This document shows, piece by piece, positions 1 to 11,686 of a stretch of 64,000 nucleotides of DNA (positions within the stretch are counted from its first letter, which is position 1; every line of letters starts with the position of its first letter). Source of the DNA: Ephemerocybe angulata (taxonomy: Eukaryota; Basidiomycota; Agaricomycetes; Agaricales; Psathyrellaceae); NCBI GenBank assembly GCA_013368325.1, contig JAACJK010000219.1, positions 992,001 to 1,056,000 of the forward strand. Reading direction: 5' to 3'. Both the position numbers and the translations under genes were made by a program. The notes beneath the pieces were generated by a model, which was not told where the DNA came from, searched no databases, and saw nothing but the letters and a program-made list of their open reading frames with translations.

Positions 1-666
1 GCCGAACCTGGTTCAAGCTACACTGGATCCTCCAATTCCTCTTGGGTACTTCGACCTTTGTTTCTATGCAGAAGTTTATGGTTTCTAATCCCATTCATAG
101 GTGGTATCACTATTGTTATTGGAGTCGCCCTTGGCTTCGCCGCCGTTTCTAACCGCTCAGGGAACCATGCTAGCACAACGCACAAGGTACGCCATTTCCC
201 GTCCTTATCGCATTCATTCACAGGTGCCTACTGACCGTGGTCCCCGCAGCGCGTCGGCATCGTCCTCTTCGTCCTATACTTCGCGCAAATTGGACTTGGC
301 GCCGTCATCCACTGGGTCAAGCCCAGAGCACCTCGTGCCCGACCCCCACAGAACTACATCCACGCCATCCTGGGCATCCTGATCATCGCCCTGGCTCTGT
401 TCCAAGTCAGGACAGGGTACAGAACCGAGTGGCCCTCCATCACTGGTCGCGACGACGTGCCCAACGGTGTCAATATCGTGTGGTACATTTGGGTTGTGGT
501 GCGTGCCTTTCTTACTTCTCACGCACTTGTGGCGCGGGTGCTTGGTTCCTGGCTGACTGGGTCATTTCTTCCCCTGCAGGTCCTCCCGGTTGCTTACTTC
601 GCCGGCATGGTGTTCCTGAAGAAACAGTATGCTCAGGAGAGGAAGACTCGTGAGTCGACAGGTTAG
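1..666 (+). CDS. Cytochrome b561-type membrane protein, 3' part only
   Basis: The gene runs in from the left edge, so its N-terminal part is missing. Three exons are readable: 1-186, 250-498 and 580-666, with GT-AG introns between them. The product has several hydrophobic helices. One follows a conserved N-Y-I-H start and ends in F-Q-V-R-T-G-Y, as in the cytochrome b561/ferric reductase transmembrane domains that fungi often join to an extracellular DOMON or CDH-cytochrome domain. Histidines in such helices bind haem; the H of N-Y-I-H and the H of V-I-H-W are candidates. The role would be transmembrane electron transfer at the plasma membrane or secretory pathway (inference). The tail is charged (K-K-Q-Y-A-Q-E-R-K). 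A good donor at 650 (gtgagt) would instead splice to 722 and end at 729. It converges on the methyltransferase. Confidence 0.7.
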
Positions 667-1053
667 TGCCTCCTCCCGATGGTGGCTGTCGCTTGTTCCT
701 GACATCCACCTGTTCGTTCAGCATACTAAGCGAATCGACTAGGACTCCAACTCGGGCGCTTAGCGCTTAGTTTCGGACCGCACAAACAATCGATGTGATA
801 GGTTTCCATCGAGGGCTTGCCACTTGATTTAATCCAGGACGGTTGTACTACAACTTAGACAGAGGTTCTCCATTTTTGACTTTTTCTGTGTTCCTTGCCT
901 GAGATGCAATTCGAGTGTATTGATCGTGTCTACCTTTCCTTGACTTACGAGTAAACGACCTGTCATTCTGGAATGTCTGTACTCTTTATCTCCATGGTCA
1001 TCAATGCCATTGTTGTTTCATATCTACGTTCATTTGTTGATACCCAAGTTAGC

Positions 1054-2293
1054 TTATATTCTTCTAGTAGTATCAAGCGAAGCTGACTGCTGCAAGTTCT
1101 TCGTCGCCTGATTGAGCCCCTCGATATGCAGGTAATTAGTGCGACAACAGCCTCCCGCTATAACGTTCTTCCAATGTCCGTCGCGCACGACGGTATGCAA
1201 TAAATCAGCAAACTTTGACGCCCATCTTCCAATATCGCCATCGTTCCTCGGTGCCCAAGATTGATTAGCCGTGTCGTATTCGCCGCCATTGGGATATAGG
1301 ACGAGAGACATAGAAGATGAAACGACGCGAGGGATCGTCCTAGTCAAGTCAGCAATGAGGGAAGGAAGCCTTTCCAAAGATGTGCAATTTATCCCTATTC
1401 CGCTGGGAACGGGGAGTTTCTCCGATCCTGAGTCCACAGCCTCCAAGGCCAGGTTCTCGAGGCTACTCGCCTCGTCCGGACAAACGAAGCTAATCCACCA
1501 CGGCTTGGAGAAGGGCAAAGACTCCCCGGTCTGCGCTAGATACTCGGATAAAAGCAAGATCGCTCTCCTGATGCTCTTGACCTCCCGCTTCAGGAGGACC
1601 GTCTCGAACGCAATGTAGTCAATGGAATTCCAGGTTGCGGGGTCGCTGTGGTACGCCAGGAGACGGTCAAGGTGGAACATGGCAAGGGCGTTGATAGCTT
1701 CTTGCTCTTCCTCTGGGTTGCTGAATGATCTTGTGTTGGGACCGAGCTCTGAGAAGGCTTTCGGACCGTACGGGGGAGGGTAGTACCCCAGGAATTCCTG
1801 AGTCGGTCGCAGGGTGGCACCAAAGGGCCCGAGAGATAGTGCAATTCGCACCGAGCCACTGGTCTCAGGATAAAGGGCCTTTGCTTGCTGTACGAGCTTG
1901 ACGGCTTTATGCTTTGTCTCCTTCGCGTCGTTGAGGCTCAAGCCCGCGGCAACTAGATTTGGCACAGAAGCTTGGTATCTGAAGATGTTAATATTTTCCC
2001 TGTGAATTAGGGTGAAAGATGAGATGGAGGAGGTCACGAACGTTGCGGTCTCGATGATCTTTGCTCCAGCTCGGATGAAAAGCCGATGGGCATTCACAAT
2101 CGTTTGGTCGCTGTTTATCACAGCTCGCGTTGACCAAAGTGGGCTTTCAGAGACATCGGTCCCAAGCTCATGCTCCAGAGCGGTACCCTGCCACAGTACC
2201 AATTCACTTTAATAACAGATATTTAGACATCCACGTTTTGGTATCACTCACCAAACCACCGTCAAGGATCGTCACCTTCGTTGTCATTGCCAT
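1054..2293 (-). CDS. Homocysteine S-methyltransferase
   Basis: Predicted to move a methyl group from S-methylmethionine or S-adenosylmethionine to homocysteine, giving methionine in the cytosol. Two exons, 2293-2252 and 2187-1054, encode about 391 residues. The 64-nt intron has a gtgagt donor and a ggcag acceptor. Splicing rebuilds the family's N-terminal signature L-D-G-G-L-G-T-A-L-E; without exon 1 the L-D-G-G part is lost, so the ATG at 2293 is preferred (a second in-frame ATG lies two codons later). The three zinc-binding cysteines of the family are visible: C282 in G-I-N-C and C361-C362 in G-G-C-C-R-T. The length is normal for the fungal enzymes Mht1/Sam4. A decayed copy of its 5' end lies just upstream. 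It is distinct from cobalamin-dependent MetH because no cobalamin domains follow. Confidence 0.92.
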
Positions 2294-2432
2294 CAGGAGC
2301 AACTGGTTACTGTGCCTATTGATTCGTCGGCTGTGAAGGTAGTTGGTACAGGCGAACAAAAGTCCGATTGTTAGTCAAGCCGTTGGGCGTGCCCTCTTTC
2401 CAGAGTCGGGCCGGTGCCATGATTTAGAGGCT

Positions 2433-2575
2433 TGAGTCAGTGCCGCCTGTCCGAGTCCCGAGCTCATGGTCAAAGGCAGTACCGGGCTGCCAATACTCTC
2501 CAGTAATCGGGTGCACTCGTCATGCCACCGTCAAGGATGGTGGTTTGGTCGTCACCGCTATCAGAGACAGCCGCT
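2433..2575 (-). pseudogene. Decayed duplicate of the methyltransferase 5' end
   Basis: On the minus strand this stretch repeats, in the same order, the start of the neighbouring homocysteine methyltransferase. It has a segment encoding I-L-D-G-G, an intron-like gap of about 45 nt, then G-T-A-F-D-H-E-L-G-T. The match includes shared DNA on both sides of the gap, such as CCACCGTCAAGGAT and GAGCTCATG on the plus strand. The copy is dead as it stands. The ATG position reads GTG, one base is missing before I-L-D-G-G, the gtgagt donor reads acgagt, and homology stops roughly 20 codons into exon 2. It is best read as a truncated tandem duplication. An alternative first exon is less likely because of the lost donor and frame. 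Confidence 0.7.
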
Positions 2576-2767
2576 TTTTATATCTTCTTTGTGCAGGAGA
2601 GTGGTGTGGATGTGGTCCTGAACAAAGCGCTGATCAGCCACGGCGCGTGCCCAACGTCGGGCCTTAAAACGCGTCGTGACATTTAAAGTCGCCTGCCGCA
2701 TTCTCTTTCTGACCCATCATTCCCGATTTCTGCATTTTCTTCCGCAACCACCACCACCACCACCATC

Positions 2768-4826
2768 ATGTACGCCGACCTCGAAGGAGAGATGGAACTC
2801 GAGGAGGATGATTCCTTCAACGACTCTCAGGAACGCGATCAGGACTCTGAGGAGCAGCAAACGCAGACCCAGTCACAGACCCAGACTCAAGCTCTGTCAC
2901 AATTACCTCCACCACCCGATGTTAGCAGGCTTTGGGGCTACCTTCAACCAGTAAACGAGAAATTGCAGCGCATCGAGTTCTGGAGAGTGAATCTGCGTTA
3001 TACGGTTGGGAGGAATACAGAACTGAACAAAGTGGTGCTTCCCGGGCCCAAAGTTAGTGAGTATCATCGCCAAAGTTCATTGTGAGCCCTCGAGATGAAT
3101 CATCGTCTCTTAGGCAATCGGCACTGCGAGATTGCCTGGGACGGCCAGGACAGAGGATCGGTGCTGGTGCTTGACTTGTCGAGCAATGGAACCTTCGTAA
3201 GCGCGTCGTCTTCCTTTGATCCTTCATTGGCTAATGCTGTTCCGTTCTCTGCTAGATTAACGGCCAGAAGGTTGGCAAAGGCCTAACCCGTATACTTCGC
3301 GAAGGGAACGAAATCGCGTTTGGGACTCCGGCGCCCCAACCCAGCAACCAGTTTGAGGACTATCGTGCGTGCCTGCCTCCTCGTTTCTGACCCGCTCTCT
3401 GACGGCATCGTTCTCGCTTAGGCTTCATATATCGCCACACGGCCAGTGGGATGCCGACTTCGGGCTTTTACGCGTTCTACGATGTCAGCACGGAGCTTGG
3501 AAAAGGGTCATTTGCGACGGTCATGAAGGCCCTCCACCGGGAAACTGGGGTTTGGTATGCTGTTAAGATGATCAAGGACAAGACGAACCGCGGGAACGGT
3601 GGCAATGTGGTGAAGAACCAGGCGATCGCTCGCGAAATCGAGATCATGGAGGCCCTCAAGCATCCGAACATCTGTGAATTGAGGGAGGTATTCGTCGAGG
3701 AAGACAGTCCTGACATCAATCTCGTTCTCGAATTGATTGAAGGCGGAGACCTCCTCGAGTACATTTTGTCACGGGGAGGATTAAACGAAAGCGAGTCCAA
3801 GCATATCACTTACCAGCTCTGCAACGCAATGGCCTACATCCATTCAAAGGACATTACACATCGTGATCTGAAGCCCGAGAACGTTCTCCTCACGAGGGAT
3901 GATCCACCCATCGTCAAGGTCGCGGATTTCGGTCTCGCGAAACTTGTTGACAGCCTCACCATGTTGCGAACCATGTGTGGCACACCGAGCTACTTGGCCC
4001 CCGAAGTCGTAAAGCAAGAAGAGAAGGAGGGATATGATAACTTGGTCGACAGCTGGAGCGTTGGAGTGATTGTGTTTTCCATGTAAGTCGCGTTGTTTGG
4101 CCTCGCACACTTGTGTCACTAACATCAGTCCCATAGGTTGACGAATTCAAGTCCCTTCATCGAAGATTCAAAGCAAACAAACCTGAAGACCCGAATCATA
4201 GAGCGCATCATTGATTGGAATACGCTTGCATGTCGTGATGTTACCGACGAATGTACGCATCCTATACCCCGAACTTTGCCAATACCCTTCACTAACGACC
4301 TCTCCCTTCAGGCTACGATTTCATTGAGAAACTCTTGCTGCAGGATCCCACGGAGCGGATGTCATTGACGGAGGCGCTAAGTCACCCTTGGCTCCGCTCA
4401 TACGTCCCCGTATTTCCCATTCCACAAGCCAACTTTTATCTGCCCTCATCCAACAACATCCTGAACGCTACGGCCGGCAACGCAGGCATCACCCATAATC
4501 TCCTGGGCCTCACAATGGCGTCGAACCCCGCCATCCCACGCGAACCCTCTCGTGGTGGGCCACTGCAGCGTCGGAGTGAGGTGCTCTCCCAAGCTGCTGA
4601 AGGCACTCGAACTGTGCCTCAACCCTCAGATGAGATGATCGCCAATGCTCAGGCGATGGAGCATGGTAATCGAGGGAAGCGTTTGCGCGCGAATCTGTCA
4701 CCTTTGGGTGAGGAGGAGGAGAGTGAGGGAAGTGGGTCGTCTTCGAATGGGCATACTAATACCAGGGGAAGTAACGGCAACACCGGAACGCGGTCTAAGC
4801 GCCCTCGCCTCCGGTCTGAAGCGTAA
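2768..4826 (+). CDS. chk2: FHA-domain checkpoint kinase, Chk2/Cds1/Rad53 type
   Basis: A nuclear serine/threonine kinase expected to relay DNA damage or replication-stress signals from ATM/ATR-type kinases. Six exons (2768-3056, 3114-3196, 3256-3364, 3422-4082, 4137-4252, 4312-4826) join in frame to 590 residues. The N-terminus holds an SQ/TQ cluster: TQ or SQ pairs at residues 20, 32, 34, 36, 38, 40 and 44, the usual targets of ATM/ATR. An FHA phosphopeptide-binding domain follows (about 60-150), with G-R, S-N-R-H-C and S-S-N-G-T-F-I-N-G. The kinase domain has the glycine loop L-G-K-G-S-F (186-191), lysine K209, H-R-D-L-K-P-E-N with D309, D-F-G with D329, and C-G-T-P-S-Y-L-A-P-E. The C-terminus ends in a basic K-R-P-R-L nuclear-localisation-like stretch. 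There is one FHA domain, as in Cds1/Chk2 and unlike yeast Rad53 with two. Confidence 0.95.
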
Positions 4827-6935
4827 ACCTCGAGCATCGACCGGTAATTTCGCATGTTAAAGTAGGCTTTGCTTGCTCCACTTTACGACCTCTTACGACA
4901 GTCTTCGCCTCGGTGCTTCCGATATCTTGCTCCTGTGCGTTATGTGTGTCCCGGTTCTTCATAGTTTCTACTTCCCTGTTTGGTTGTTTTCGCTTCCCGT
5001 ACCCTTCCAACTGACTATGTATCCCTCCCAAGTTTTCTTGCATTTCGTTTTACCATCGATATTTCACCCACCATTACATACGTCTGTGGACATTTCAACC
5101 ACCATATATTCCTGTATTCCGCTTGCTATCCCCTACTTTCAACGCCGGCCATCTTTGACCTGGTCTGCGCCTGTATATATACCAACTCCCTTCCGCACTG
5201 CCGTATCTGCTTCATCGGCCCTGTGCGATTTGCAGGGTTATAGCTCTCAACAATTGTACATAAAGTCTTATGGATGGAATCTAGCTTGATCTTGTTTTGG
5301 TTCCGTGGCTTCGGGATATGGGCCGAAAGAGATCGTCAGCGTGTTAAGCGAGGTGTGGGCGCTTGTATATCGTTTCTTTGCCACAGTGCAGATACTACGT
5401 GAGATCTCTCCCGATTAAACGTTGTCCTCGTGCGATACACAAGGCAATACCGAGGGTTCAGAAGGCAAGATACATCAGGATATTGAGGAGGCAGCAGGGG
5501 CCACGTGAAAGGCGGGCCAAACGCACTGGCTTGGATCTGGGTCTCTTATTAGCTTTCGCGGCGACAGAGAAGCTTCTTCGTAAAGCAATTACATCCGACC
5601 AGAGGGCTGCACCACCACAGTGATGAGAAGGGAGACCAGGTGGATCGAAAGACACTTTTAGAGAACCCGGAGATTGGCTGGATTAAATCGAACTATTCCA
5701 TGAGTAGACGATTCGAAGAAGATCAGATAGGTCACTGGTGACTGACTAGTGATGATAGCACCAGAAAACAACCGGCGTAACGTGCAAACTCAAATATGTA
5801 GAAAAGGAAAGTAGTAAACAGCACCCACATGTTGTCAGAGCCGTGTCGATCGCGCACACAGAATGGGATGGAAGCTCGACAACACTTGAATTAAAACAAG
5901 TGATTGGGCGATATGTAGATACTGGGCATAACAGCTGAGCAACTTGATCCCAAGAAAAGAAACGAGAAAGAAAAGAACAGCAATGGGCGCTGTGGACAGT
6001 GACTAACGAGGGAAATAGCGCGACAGCGAGACGGGTGGAAATAACGTAGTACAATGATAGCAGTTAACAGAACAAGTGACAAAGCAATAAAAGCGATATG
6101 AAGAACTCAGCAGTGAAGTAGCACCACAACGACTCCGACTCCGACATGGGAGACGGAAGGCGGAGACTGACAGACATAGGCGGGCACTGACGCTAAAATA
6201 GCGACCATGAAGTGCCAAGGTAAGGGAAAGGAAGAGGAAGGAGGTGGAGGAATTAGTGAAGAAGATGGGATGCACCACGAGACTCGCTGAAAACGAGGGT
6301 GCAAAATTAAAAAAAGGGTTTAAAGTTGTATAGCCTACGTAGCTCAATTCCGAGGGCGACGGCGCGTACAAGATGACAACAGGCACAGCGAATAGACAGC
6401 GAAAACACCCAGAGCGATGCAAAGCTGGAAAAGGAAGACAGGGAGAAGGGGAAGCGGGAAAGGAGGTAGGGTAGGGGCTGTAAAAATACAAATATGGATT
6501 AAGAGGGTGATAGGGCTGAGCGCAGTACGGAAGGAGTGGAACGAAAAGGTAAAGTTATAGGGTGCGGTTGTGGGCGGGTGGTGAGTGGACGAGGGTACTG
6601 ACGACGTCGGGGTAACTGGGAATCCATGAAGACAGTCCACACACACAGCCCAAGTCCAAAAAACCACAATCAGGTGTGCTGTGTGCGTAATCGCAGAAGG
6701 GCAGCCCAACGCAAGGCTGGTCGTGTACGAGAAGGACGAGGGATGAGAGTTCCAGATGCGCGCCCAGACCCCACCTTACGGCGAAATGGATCTGAACCGG
6801 GAAGGCAAAAAAGTCCGGAGGGCAAACGTAAGGCATCTCGTTGCACGTTTCAGTTCTTCCTGATAATGCCACTGAGGTTCGATGACAGAACAGGAAGGAC
6901 ACACCACACGCCAGTCCAGCTGAGTAACCGGAAGA
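4827..6935 (+). other. Gene-free stretch between two convergent genes
   Basis: No supported gene lies in these 2.1 kb. The left part (to about 5250) is pyrimidine-rich on the plus strand and fits the 3' untranslated region of the kinase. The part from about 5750 to 6900 is pyrimidine-rich on the minus strand and fits the 3' region of the convergent transcription factor gene. The open frames here have biased Ser/Pro/Leu/Phe composition from the pyrimidine bias and no recognised motifs. Confidence 0.6.
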
Positions 6936-8544
6936 TTACCGTTTCTTGGTCGATTTTATAACCACCTTCGCACCGCCGGTGTTGAGGTTAGGGAGCGCTT
7001 TATCTTTTCGCATGCCACGCCGGCTCTCAGCTGGATACTCGCATTTGAGCGAGCGTCGGTGGCATTGACTATTAGACAAAAAGATGTGTCAGTAACTTTG
7101 AGCGAAGAACAATGAACGGTTGACGAAGGCAACGTACTTGCAAGTCTTGCCATCACCATCTGGTGCTGGGGGCCCACAGGCGATCTTTCGCCCTCGGCAG
7201 AAGAGGCAAGCTAATGGCGGTTTCTTGTCGGCATCCTTTCCCCTCTTCCTTTTAGTGGATCGACTGGAAGCAGGTTCTCGAACTGGAGGAACAGGCTCTG
7301 GGGAGATCCGTTGAGGAGGCCATGGCGAAATATTGTGGTTGACTGTGGCCTGGGGTACCGGATAAAGTGTTATCGAGGACCCGGCCCCGGGAGACGGAGG
7401 ATCTGGGGAGTGATATGCTCTTTCCGAATGATTGGGCGAGCTTGGTTTGGATGATACTGCGGGGTAATACCCTGTGGAGACAGAGCGGGAGGGGGAGGTA
7501 CACTCATCTTCCGTGGGAGGGGCTGCATCGGGTACTGGGACACAAGTGACGCAGCAGAAGCGGAGGAGACAGGAGGAGGTACGCTGACTACGGGTGCTGC
7601 CGACAAAGGACTCCCCTGAAGTGAGGCCATTGGAGGAACATCTTGCCCGAGGTTCGAAGTTACGTATGGAGAACTATAAGTGTTCTGAGCGCCTCTGACG
7701 CTTGTGGGCGGACGGCATGCGTCCGATAATGACCCGTTTATCGCACTGGTAGCATAGGATGGGCCAGCTAATGAAAGCTGCACCGAAGCAGAAGAGTGCA
7801 GGGATGAAGAAACAGGGGACACCTATCAGGAACAGAGGCATGAGTCACAAGTCGATCAGTAAATATTAATGAGCCTACAGGATGAGCTGTGCTTGGACTC
7901 GCGTCGTAGGGTCGTGGTGCATGGACTGCAGATGTCGGAGGAGTAGGTGGCTGATGTTGATACCCGCCCATGAGGGTGTACGAGGGGCTGGAAAATACAC
8001 TGTCGGCCATTTGGATATCGGATGAACCGTGGTTCATCCTTGCCCGCGCTGAGGCGAATAGCGCTGGCCGTGAACTGAGGGTGTTGTCGTTGCCGAACGC
8101 GTTTGAGCCCAGTGAACCAGCCGACATCCCCGTTCCGCTCGAAATTTGTGAGAAAAACGCGATGCTAGGCTCCTCGCATTCTTCACTGGTGTCCGCGACA
8201 ACCCAGCCTTGAGTACTTCGAACTGCCTGTGCCGCAGCAGGGAAGGTCTTGTAGAACGTGTCCTCAATCTCGAGCAAAGTTCTCTGGAATGAGTGGTCAG
8301 TTTCGACGGTACTGTCCTTCGCGACCTGCGTGTTGCCCGCCCATTCAGCGCCAGTATCCGTCGAGAACAGTGTTTTCCTCACCTGAGCATGCGAATCGTT
8401 CGATACTGCCATGACCGAGTCGTGCTGCACGTACGACCACTGGGACTGCGTCGCCGTCGATGACGACGCCTTCTCCGAGTCGGCGGTAGTTTGCTGCCAG
8501 TGCTGGTGCGAGTACGGCGCTCGCTGGGAGCTTGAATATTGCAT
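6936..8544 (-). CDS. Zn2Cys6 transcription factor with C-terminal zinc cluster
   Basis: A predicted nuclear DNA-binding regulator. Exon 1 is 8544-7879 and exon 2 begins at 7822 after a gtaggc-ctgatag intron. The last exon is 7068-6936, after an intron with donor at 7137. The first 350 or so residues are Ser/Pro/Gln-rich and probably disordered. The binuclear zinc cluster is at the far C-terminus, with spacing CX2CX6CX11CX2CX6C (A-C-L-F-C-R-G-R-K-I-A-C, then C-N-Q-C-H-R-R-S-L-K-C-E-Y). It is preceded by basic K-R-K-R-G-K and followed by R-R-G-M-R-K. Most fungal Zn2Cys6 proteins carry the cluster at the N-terminus; I recall a C-terminal type in Agaricomycetes. The frame breaks near 7471. Either a 32-nt intron (7472-7503) is removed, giving about 483 residues, or one base is missing, giving about 494. 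No fungal-specific middle domain is seen. Targets are unknown. Confidence 0.8.
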
Positions 8545-9189
8545 TATTGCTAAAACTGTGGGCGCAGCGGAGGCAGATGGTGGTTAGGACAAAAGAGGGA
8601 CAGGGAAAAGACGCATGGGCACTAGAAGATGCAACCCACCCTGAGAAGCAAGGGCCCTACAAAACACCAGTGCCTGGATTTTTCGGCTTCTCTTTCCACT
8701 GCGTCCCCGCAAGAAATTCGATAATCTGGGCTTGATATGTTTCTTTCCGGCCCCCACAGGGCCCTTATAACCCTCATAATTAGTCTTATCTGACCGTCCA
8801 TCGTGGTGTCTTCAAACCTCGGACCAAATAAAAAGGTTAAGGCCAACTCTGAGCTCTCTGCTTTTGGTCGCCTCCGAGGACCTATATGGAGTTTATATTT
8901 TTGGGGATACTGATCCCGCCATTTCGCCTCGCTTATGTAGGGCTGTCAGTAGCACGTTTTCACCCCACATGAATGATGCAATAAATGTTCCTGAAATCCA
9001 AGCTGGCGTCTATAGGGCTCTGCAGGGTAAGGGAATAAATGTATTGACTAAAAGCATAGCATAGCGGGAGGAAGGGGCACGAGACGTGGTCCGGTCTTTA
9101 CTCTCCCCATGAGACAGGTATACAGTAGGAGCCAACGTCTAGGGAAGGTATGAGGATAAAACCACCGCACCGGTAGCCACGGTCAGATT
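8545..9189. other. Upstream region of the C-terminal zinc-cluster gene
   Basis: 645 nt between the start of the transcription factor (8544) and the 3' end of the acyltransferase gene (9190). It must hold the factor's promoter and 5' leader and the acyltransferase 3' region. No coding stretch with a recognisable motif is seen on either strand. Confidence 0.5.
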
Positions 9190-11686
9190 TCAGTTACTAT
9201 CAGATGGTGGAACCCAAACCAGTTCCTCCTTCTCGTCGGTTGTCGTGTAGCTCTCTTCGCCCTCGCTACTCAGCGCAGCGGCCCAGTCTCCTTCAAATCG
9301 GCCGTGCCTGAGAGTGGGAATTTTCGCCCCCTTCTGACGCAAGGACGCGACCACCTCCTTTACACCCCGGTAACCCTCATACGATTCCGAGTCGGCCCCG
9401 ATTTCATTTGCACCTTCGGCCACTTTCTGCGGCACCACGCTTCCCCCGAAGGACCTGGCAAGATGCGGGCTGGACCGAATCACCTTCTGACCTCCTGCCT
9501 GCTCCAGTTGGTCAAAAAGACTAGCAAGTGCGTTGACGGCTTCAACACGAGCTCGCAGCACATGGCGCACCAGGCGGCGTGAAGGAGGCCTTCGAGCCGA
9601 ACGTGATTTTACCGGGGGTTCTCTTTGTAATTGCAAGTCAGTTGGCGAAGAAGACCGGGGAGGGAGCGTGTCTTCTGCATCCGACGCAGCGCGACGTGCT
9701 TTCTCTACCCAAGGGTTGGGCGGTGGAGTCTTGGGCGTCATGAATTGTGAAAGGGCGGTTAGTGACAGATCGAATCGTCGTGGGGTCCACACCCCGACAA
9801 GCACACGCCAAGCAGCGACGAAGCGTTTGGCCCTGAAGTGTAGCATTCAGTGAACTGCGCATCCCGATGCCCGGAAGTAACTAACCGTTCATAGTTTCCT
9901 GTGAACAAACCGTAAATCAATGTAATTCACATCAGAGAACCGTGCCAGCACTTACCATCGATCATCCGAGTGTGATATCCTGCAAACAAATAAAGCAAGC
10001 CTGCGGACAAAAGGGCACCAACGGGGGTGTACAGGAAGAGCGCCCAGAGGAAAAAGAAGGCAGAGGAGTAAATAAGCAATGATGAGAGTAGCCCGAATGT
10101 AATCTTGTTCTGAGCTTGGGTCTCTTCTTCTTCCTCCACAAGCCTCGCGCCAATCCTCCCCATGATGTAAACAGGAAGGTGGACGAGCATAGGTAGGAAG
10201 AAGAACGGAAGTGCAGCAATAGCCGCAAGAGAATCCCGAACGAGAATGGCCAAGGTATAGAGCCTACTAGGTGTCGTCGCAGGCGTGTTGGGATCCAAAG
10301 ACTGGGGAAGAGGAAGTGACGAAAGGACCGAATTTGTCAGATGGGACGATTGAAGCAGGGAGTAGTAGGCGAGTAAGTGGCGCCGAATGTTTCTGAAGTT
10401 CGGTACGACATCCGCATTGGAGAAGAGGTCCACAAGCCTGATATAGCATGGTCAATGAATTAGACTCTACAGATTATAGTGTGCACGAGCGTCTCTTACG
10501 TTTGCGAGACAACGACGAAGTCGTCGAGATTGATAGATTTATCGCCTTCCCATAACAGATCTCTTGCCATCCTCGCGGCGTATAACGTATCCCTGTAAGA
10601 AGATTAGAGGGTACGAAGCACACAGAAAGAAGATATCCTACCAATCTGGGGCGTTAATCGTGGCTTCGACCAACTCCGTCTCAATAGTACGCGACAAACG
10701 CTTGACTGCAGCACGAGAAGCGCCTTCCTCTGAGGAGAAGAACTGCTCTTCGTACTCCTCCATGGAGATCGCTTTGCCGAACCTGCAACCCAAGTCAGCT
10801 CCAACTCATTCTAACCTCGTATAGCAAGATGGACATACTCAAGAACGACCTATCATGTGGCAAAGTAATTAATATGTGGTCATGCCCGATGTGATAACCC
10901 AGCAACTCACGGCACTCCGATACTTCGATTTGTTGGTGTAGACGATAGCAGCGGGCACTATCTTTACACCGGGCTGATTGGCCAGCTCAGGATGATCCTT
11001 TTTCCATTTGGAGTACTCAAGGGCAGCCCATGCGGCACCATCCTTCACCTGCATGATGCGAGGCTCTGTATAACTCGTGCCTTCAGGGAAGAGAGCCACA
11101 GCATTGCCTTTCGACAGGGCTTTGAACGTGCCACCGAAGAGCTTCTGGCGGTCCTTGGACTTTCGGTCAACGGGAATATTTCCTGAAGAGTAGAGGATCC
11201 ACGCAACGGCGGGATGTTTGAACAAGGTCGCTGGAGTTGCATTGGACATGTGAGCGCCGGGGTGCGTCATCGAATGGCGCTTAAAGCTAACCTTTGCTCC
11301 AGTAGTTCAGAATTCGGTTGTGGGGGAATGCAACGGCTAGTTCTTCCTCGTCAGTCTAAAGATGTAGGTTTTCTCTGGGAACAAACGCACAGAGGATAGC
11401 TGGGTCCAGCATCATGTTGTGGTGGGTTGCCGTCCTAGATCCAGACGCGTGTCAGCGAACTCATTTCGAAGATAACAGAAGGGAGAATGTCAATTGAAAG
11501 TAGGTTATAGGCGGCCTCAGAAGTTATATAAGCTTGAGCAGGAACATACACGATAATAGGGCCCTCCTTTGGCACATTCTCCTCCCCAATCACCCGGACT
11601 TCTGTAAAGAAAGAATTCGCAGCGGTTCCAGCAATAAAGCGGATGATTCGATGCAACAGCATGAAATCCGAGGATGAGGACGACAT
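9190..11686 (-). CDS. Glycerol-3-phosphate/DHAP acyltransferase, SCT1/GPT2-like
   Basis: An ER membrane enzyme expected to add the first acyl chain to glycerol-3-phosphate in phospholipid and triacylglycerol synthesis. The start at 11686 (M-S-S-S-S-S-D-F) is chosen because family similarity begins soon after it (I-I-R-F-I-A-G-T). Splicing with a gtatgt donor near 11549 restores I-I-V-T-A-T-H-H-N-M-M-L-D-P, which holds the catalytic HX4D motif. G-N-I-P-V-D-R-K-S-K-D-R and the substrate-binding F-P-E-G-T-S follow, all standard for PlsC-type acyltransferases. Several hydrophobic helices lie in the second half (about 10260-9960, for example around F-F-F-L-P-M-L-V-H-L). The Ser/Arg-rich tail after about 9850 is probably cytosolic. 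At least six exons are used; inner junctions are approximate. A lysophospholipid acyltransferase is the alternative, but the layout fits SCT1/GPT2 better. Confidence 0.85.

Noticed and set aside
4873..5289. 138-codon plus-strand frame after the checkpoint kinase, with membrane-like composition
   Set aside because: The hydrophobic look comes from a pyrimidine-rich 3' region (Phe, Leu, Ser, Pro codons); no conserved motif.
6003..6709. Overlapping minus-strand frames rich in Ser, Pro, Phe and Cys
   Set aside because: Same cause: pyrimidine bias in the likely 3' region of the zinc-cluster gene at 6936-8544.
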